The notes beneath the pieces are model-generated. The model saw nothing but the letters and a program-made list of their open reading frames with translations, was not told where the DNA came from and ran no database searches. From an uncultured Prevotella sp. (GTDB lineage: Bacteria > Bacteroidota > Bacteroidia > Bacteroidales > Bacteroidaceae): DNA of 9,100 bases. A program made the translations under genes and the position numbers. The DNA is taken from assembly GCA_900546605.1 (NCBI GenBank), contig URDV01000082.1, positions 1-9,100 on the forward strand, given 5' to 3'. Shown here piece after piece: positions 6,459 to 9,100 of this stretch. Every line of letters begins with the position of its first letter. Within the stretch, counting starts at the first letter, position 1.

Positions 6459-7142
6459 ATGTTCTATTGGATTATTTTTATTGGCATTGCACTGCTGAGC
6501 TTCGTAGTGCAGCAAAATTTGAATAGTAAGTTCAAAAAGTTTTCAAAAGTACCTCTTACATCAGGACTCTCAGGACGTGAAGTAGCTGAAAAGATGTTAC
6601 ATGACAATGGCATCTACAATGTTACGGTGACAAGCACACCAGGTTACTTAACCGACCATTATAATCCTACAAACAACACTGTCAATTTATCGCCCGAGGT
6701 GTTTAATGGTAGGTCAGTAGCAGCTGCAGCCGTGGCTGCTCATGAATGCGGACACGCGGTGCAGCATGCTGTAGCTTATGCACCGCTCACCATGCGCTCT
6801 GCACTTGTCCCCGTGGTGTCATTTGCCTCAAATTGGGTGCAATGGATATTGTTGGCAGGTATTATCATGGTGCAAACCATGCCCTCCATATTGCTGGTAG
6901 GCATCATATTGTTTGCCCTGACCACCTTGTTCAGCTTTATCACTTTGCCTGTTGAGATTGACGCTTCACGTCGTGCAACTGCTTGGCTGCAACAGGCTGG
7001 CATCACTTCGGCTTATGATCAGCCTATGGCAGTTTCGGCTTTACGCTCTGCTGCCTACACTTATGTGGTTGCAGCGTTGAGCTCTTTAGCCACGCTTGTT
7101 TACTACTTAATGGTTTTTATGGGCAATCGTGATAATGATTAG
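6459..7142 (+). CDS. YugP-type membrane zinc metallopeptidase
   Basis: A 227-residue integral membrane protease of the neutral zinc metallopeptidase family whose known member is B. subtilis YugP; length and motif order agree well. The zinc site is HECGH (95-99), an HExxH motif with H95, E96 and H99. The segment LPVEIDASRRA carries E166 and D168, the likely third zinc ligand region in a gluzincin-like arrangement. An N-terminal membrane helix (about 2-18), the conserved LTDHYNPTNNTVNLSPE stretch before the active site, and helices at about 128-155 and near the C-terminus complete the family layout. The substrate is unknown; membrane protein quality control is a common guess for the family, not shown. 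The ATG at 6459 starts directly at the first helix. The next gene begins 67 bases after its stop. Confidence 0.93.
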   Translation: MFYWIIFIGIALLSFVVQQNLNSKFKKFSKVPLTSGLSGREVAEKMLHDNGIYNVTVTSTPGYLTDHYNPTNNTVNLSPEVFNGRSVAAAAVAAHECGHAVQHAVAYAPLTMRSALVPVVSFASNWVQWILLAGIIMVQTMPSILLVGIILFALTTLFSFITLPVEIDASRRATAWLQQAGITSAYDQPMAVSALRSAAYTYVVAALSSLATLVYYLMVFMGNRDND

Positions 7143-7151
7143 GTAACTAAC

Positions 7152-7192
7152 GTGTGGTGTTTACCAACTCTGCGTTAACCTGTGGTGACGCA
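7152..7192. repeat. Short direct and inverted repeats between genes
   Basis: In the 67-base gap, GTGTGGTG (7152-7159) and TGTGGTGA (7181-7188) share the 7-mer TGTGGTG, and TGCGT (7171-7175) is complementary to ACGCA (7188-7192). A single GTTAAC at 7174-7179 recalls the 8-bp repeat unit, but the conserved tail is missing. No T-run follows, so it is not a terminator. It may be a decayed repeat or chance. Confidence 0.25.
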
Positions 7193-7209
7193 TAAAACAT
7201 ATTGTTGTT

Positions 7210-8151
7210 ATGAATAAAAAGAAAAAAGATACAGGGGAACTTAATAAGCCACTTACACCATCAATCGATAATGTGCAGGGGGGTAGCGCTAATCAACTCG
7301 AAGCGTCTGAGTCTGCTGGTGACGACACAACGAACTCTGACGAAGTTGATGAGATGAGGGCTAATGTTACAGCTGATGAAGCATATGAGGCAAGTGTTGA
7401 TAACAGCTCCACAAAAAATGATGCGCAGGGTGCAGATGATGAAGGTAAGGTGACTGAACAGGAGGAGAATGACTTTGATGAAGTACACTCGCTACACTCT
7501 CTTTATTTTGAACCCAGCGAAAGCCGAACTACCAACATCCCTCCACGTTTACCCTTAGGTTATTCATACACGTCCTTTAAAACGGAAGATGCAAAGTCGG
7601 ATAGTACGAAAGCAAAAGCGAAAGCTCAAGCCCCCTCGTCACACCCCGACTTGCCTTCACAACATGTTGTAACGCAAAATGAAGGTGTAAAGCACAATCG
7701 TAGTAAACGTTATAGACACCCACGTAAAAACAAAATGTGGTTGGCTACAAAACGTTGGACAAAGCGGTATTGGTGGGCGTGGCTCATTGCGGCCATTGTG
7801 GTTGTTGTTGTTGCGACCTATAATGTATGGATGCCCATGGTTAGTCATTGGCAGATGGAACAAAAGGATGCTACCCCCGTGGTAGCAGCTGATACTTTGC
7901 CAGAACCTGTAAAGACAGAGGTTGACACAATGGCTAATGTGTTGTCGCACGAAGATAGTTTGCGCATACAAGACTCCATAAGACATGCCCGTTGGCTATA
8001 TTGGAAGAAGTATAAGCAAGCTAAAGAGGCTTCGCAAAATGCAGAGGAAACAGCTGAAGAAACGGGTGCTGCAAATAATGGCACTAATACTTCGTCTGCT
8101 ACAACTAATGAACATGTGCCTGTTCACGCTAATGACTCTACTCATCATTGA
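7210..8151 (+). CDS. Single-pass membrane protein of unknown function
   Basis: A 313-residue protein with no family I recognise. Its plan is unusual: a lysine-rich start (KKKK, 3-6); a long low-complexity acidic stretch rich in D, E, S and T (about 31-95); a Pro/Ser/Lys/Ala linker with KAKAKAQA near 134-141; a strongly basic patch (about 160-186); one transmembrane helix (about 188-208) rich in valine; and a C-terminal part of about 105 residues. The basic patch before the helix predicts the N-terminus in the cytoplasm and the C-terminus in the periplasm. The C-terminal part holds DSLRIQDSIRHARWLYWKKYKQAKEA (written here in part: DSLRIQDSIRHA then WLYWKKYKQ), probably a helix, then an Asn/Thr-rich tail ending in HH. 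Disordered regions make homology weak. It may be cotranscribed with the metallopeptidase gene and is ended by the terminator at 8204-8252. Confidence 0.8.
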   Translation: MNKKKKDTGELNKPLTPSIDNVQGGSANQLEASESAGDDTTNSDEVDEMRANVTADEAYEASVDNSSTKNDAQGADDEGKVTEQEENDFDEVHSLHSLYFEPSESRTTNIPPRLPLGYSYTSFKTEDAKSDSTKAKAKAQAPSSHPDLPSQHVVTQNEGVKHNRSKRYRHPRKNKMWLATKRWTKRYWWAWLIAAIVVVVVATYNVWMPMVSHWQMEQKDATPVVAADTLPEPVKTEVDTMANVLSHEDSLRIQDSIRHARWLYWKKYKQAKEASQNAEETAEETGAANNGTNTSSATTNEHVPVHANDSTHH

Positions 8152-8203
8152 TTAGTAGGTGTCTTGATTTCAATAACTCTTCATTTTGATCACTTGTACA
8201 TAT

Positions 8204-8252
8204 AAAAAAAGCCATCGTGCGAAACTCAAATGTTTCGCGCGATGGCTTTTTT
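8204..8252. terminator. Bidirectional rho-independent terminator
   Basis: A 15-bp stem (8211-8225 with 8232-8246, one T-G pair) and a 6-base loop is flanked by seven A residues (8204-8210) on the left and six T residues (8247-8252) on the right. Read on either strand it gives a stem followed by a U-run, so it can end both the + strand gene at 7210-8151 and the minus strand pflB. Confidence 0.95.
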
Positions 8253-8298
8253 AGTAAGTTATTGATGTGTTAGCCCCCTATGTTGTGAGGCTATGCAA

Positions 8299-9086
8299 TT
8301 ACATGCGCTCGTGGAATGAACGTGAAATAACTTCAAGCTGATGCTCGCGTGACAACTTTACGAAGTTAACAGCGTAGCCACTCACACGAATGGTAAGTTG
8401 TGGATACTTTTCAGGATGTTCCATAGCATCCTCTAACATTTCGCGGTTCAAAACGTTCACATTTAAGTGGTGAGCACCTTTGGTAAAGTAACCATCCATC
8501 ATGGTAACAAGGTTCTCAACGCGATCTTCGGGGGTAAGTCCTAAGCTCTGTGGCACGATGCTGAATGTGTTTGAAATGCCATCTTGAGAATCGCGGTAAC
8601 GTAACTTGGCAACTGAAGCCAGTGAAGCAACTGCACCACTCTTGTCACGTCCGTGCATAGGATTAGCACCTGGAGCAAATGCAATGCCAGCAGCACGTCC
8701 ATCGGGAGTAGCACCCGTCTTTTTACCATACATAACGTTTGATGTGATGGTAAGAAGTGAAAGCGTAGGTTGTGCGTTTTTATAAACGGGCAGTTTCTTT
8801 AATTCTTCATCAAAGTAGTAAACCAAGTCAACGCCCAGATGGTCAACTCTATCGTCGTTGTTACCAAAGCAAGGGAACTCGCCTTCAATGTCAAAGCCTT
8901 CAGTAAGTCCAATGTCATTACGCTTAGCGGTAACCTTAGCATACTTGATGGCCGAGAGAGAGTCAATGGCAATAGAAAGACCTGCGGCACCATAGGCAAT
9001 GTTAATGGCGGGGTCAGTGTCAATAAGTGCCATTTGAGCCTTTTCGTAGTAATATTTGTCGTGCATGTAATGAATGATGTTCATGG
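8299..9086 (-). CDS. pflB: Pyruvate formate-lyase, C-terminal part
   Basis: The C-terminal third of formate acetyltransferase, the glycyl-radical enzyme that splits pyruvate with CoA into acetyl-CoA and formate in the anaerobic cytoplasm. About 262 of roughly 750 residues are present. The glycyl-radical motif RVSGYAVNF is intact; its glycine codon is at 8377-8379, 25 residues before the end, as in the E. coli enzyme (26). Other hallmarks are NIIHYMHDKY, SLSAIKYAKV, GNNDDRVD, SNVMYGKKTG, TPDGRAAG, GANPMHGRD and HLNVNVLNREML. The catalytic cysteine pair lies in the missing N-terminal part. The ATG at 9084 is an internal methionine, not the start: the reading frame continues to the edge, where it meets adapter sequence. 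pflA, often next to pflB, is not downstream; the gene is closed by a terminator 47 bases after its stop. Confidence 0.97.
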
Positions 9087-9100
9087 AGATCGGAAGAGCA
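9087..9100. other. Illumina TruSeq adapter remnant at contig end
   Basis: The final 14 bases, AGATCGGAAGAGCA, are the start of the standard TruSeq read-through adapter. The pflB frame supports the junction: PflB proteins have Ala before the L/M-NIIHYMHDKY block, which needs GCC on the minus strand, but base 9087 turns it into TCC (Ser). These bases are not genomic and should be trimmed. Confidence 0.93.

Noticed and set aside
7799..7814. GTT-rich run resembling a microsatellite or phase-variable tract.
   Set aside because: It is a trinucleotide run encoding valines of the transmembrane helix; length changes would not shift the frame and the tract is short.

Overview
The window looks like a piece of a Bacteroidales chromosome, probably Prevotellaceae or a close relative; I am fairly sure of the order and less sure of the family. 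The evidence is Bacteroidetes-type promoter boxes (TAnnTTTG) instead of TATAAT, no Shine-Dalgarno sequence before the start codon I read closely (pyrH), an AT-leaning genome, and protein families and sequence style typical of the order. Most of it is conserved housekeeping, membrane and envelope genes. I see no phage, insertion sequence, CRISPR array, defence or biosynthetic cluster.

Layout. Positions 1-175 are non-coding. They hold a short array of 8-bp repeats and a strong + strand terminator for a transcript arriving from beyond the left edge. pyrH (UMP kinase) lies on the minus strand at 176-886 and is divergent from a + strand cluster. The 265-bp divergent gap carries promoters for both sides and a perfect 10-bp inverted repeat just before the + strand promoter. 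The first + strand operon (1152-3835) encodes a MATE-family exporter, a cytidylate kinase-like P-loop protein and an exported protein of unknown function; the last two genes overlap by 4 bp (ATGA). A second unit (3928-6270) holds menA, which appears to start at TTG, and a polysaccharide flippase of the WzxC type. After a second copy of the 8-bp repeat element come a membrane zinc metallopeptidase of the YugP family (6459-7142) and a single-pass membrane protein of unknown function (7210-8151). A bidirectional terminator (8204-8252) separates the last gene from the C-terminal third of pflB (pyruvate formate-lyase), which enters on the minus strand from the right edge.

The genes do not form one pathway. 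menA serves menaquinone synthesis for anaerobic respiration and pflB serves mixed-acid fermentation, together fitting an anaerobic gut or oral bacterium. Two members of the MOP transporter superfamily (MATE and Wzx) lie 2.3 kb apart, but they belong to different families and need not be related in function.

The most certain oddity is technical: the last 14 bases (9087-9100) are the Illumina TruSeq adapter stem, so the right end is an untrimmed read or contig end. The most interesting biological signals are the paired 8-bp-periodic intergenic element (37-86 and 6389-6437) with a conserved hairpin, the inverted repeats around the MATE promoter, and two uncharacterised envelope proteins. I found no convincing evidence of a new multi-gene system.
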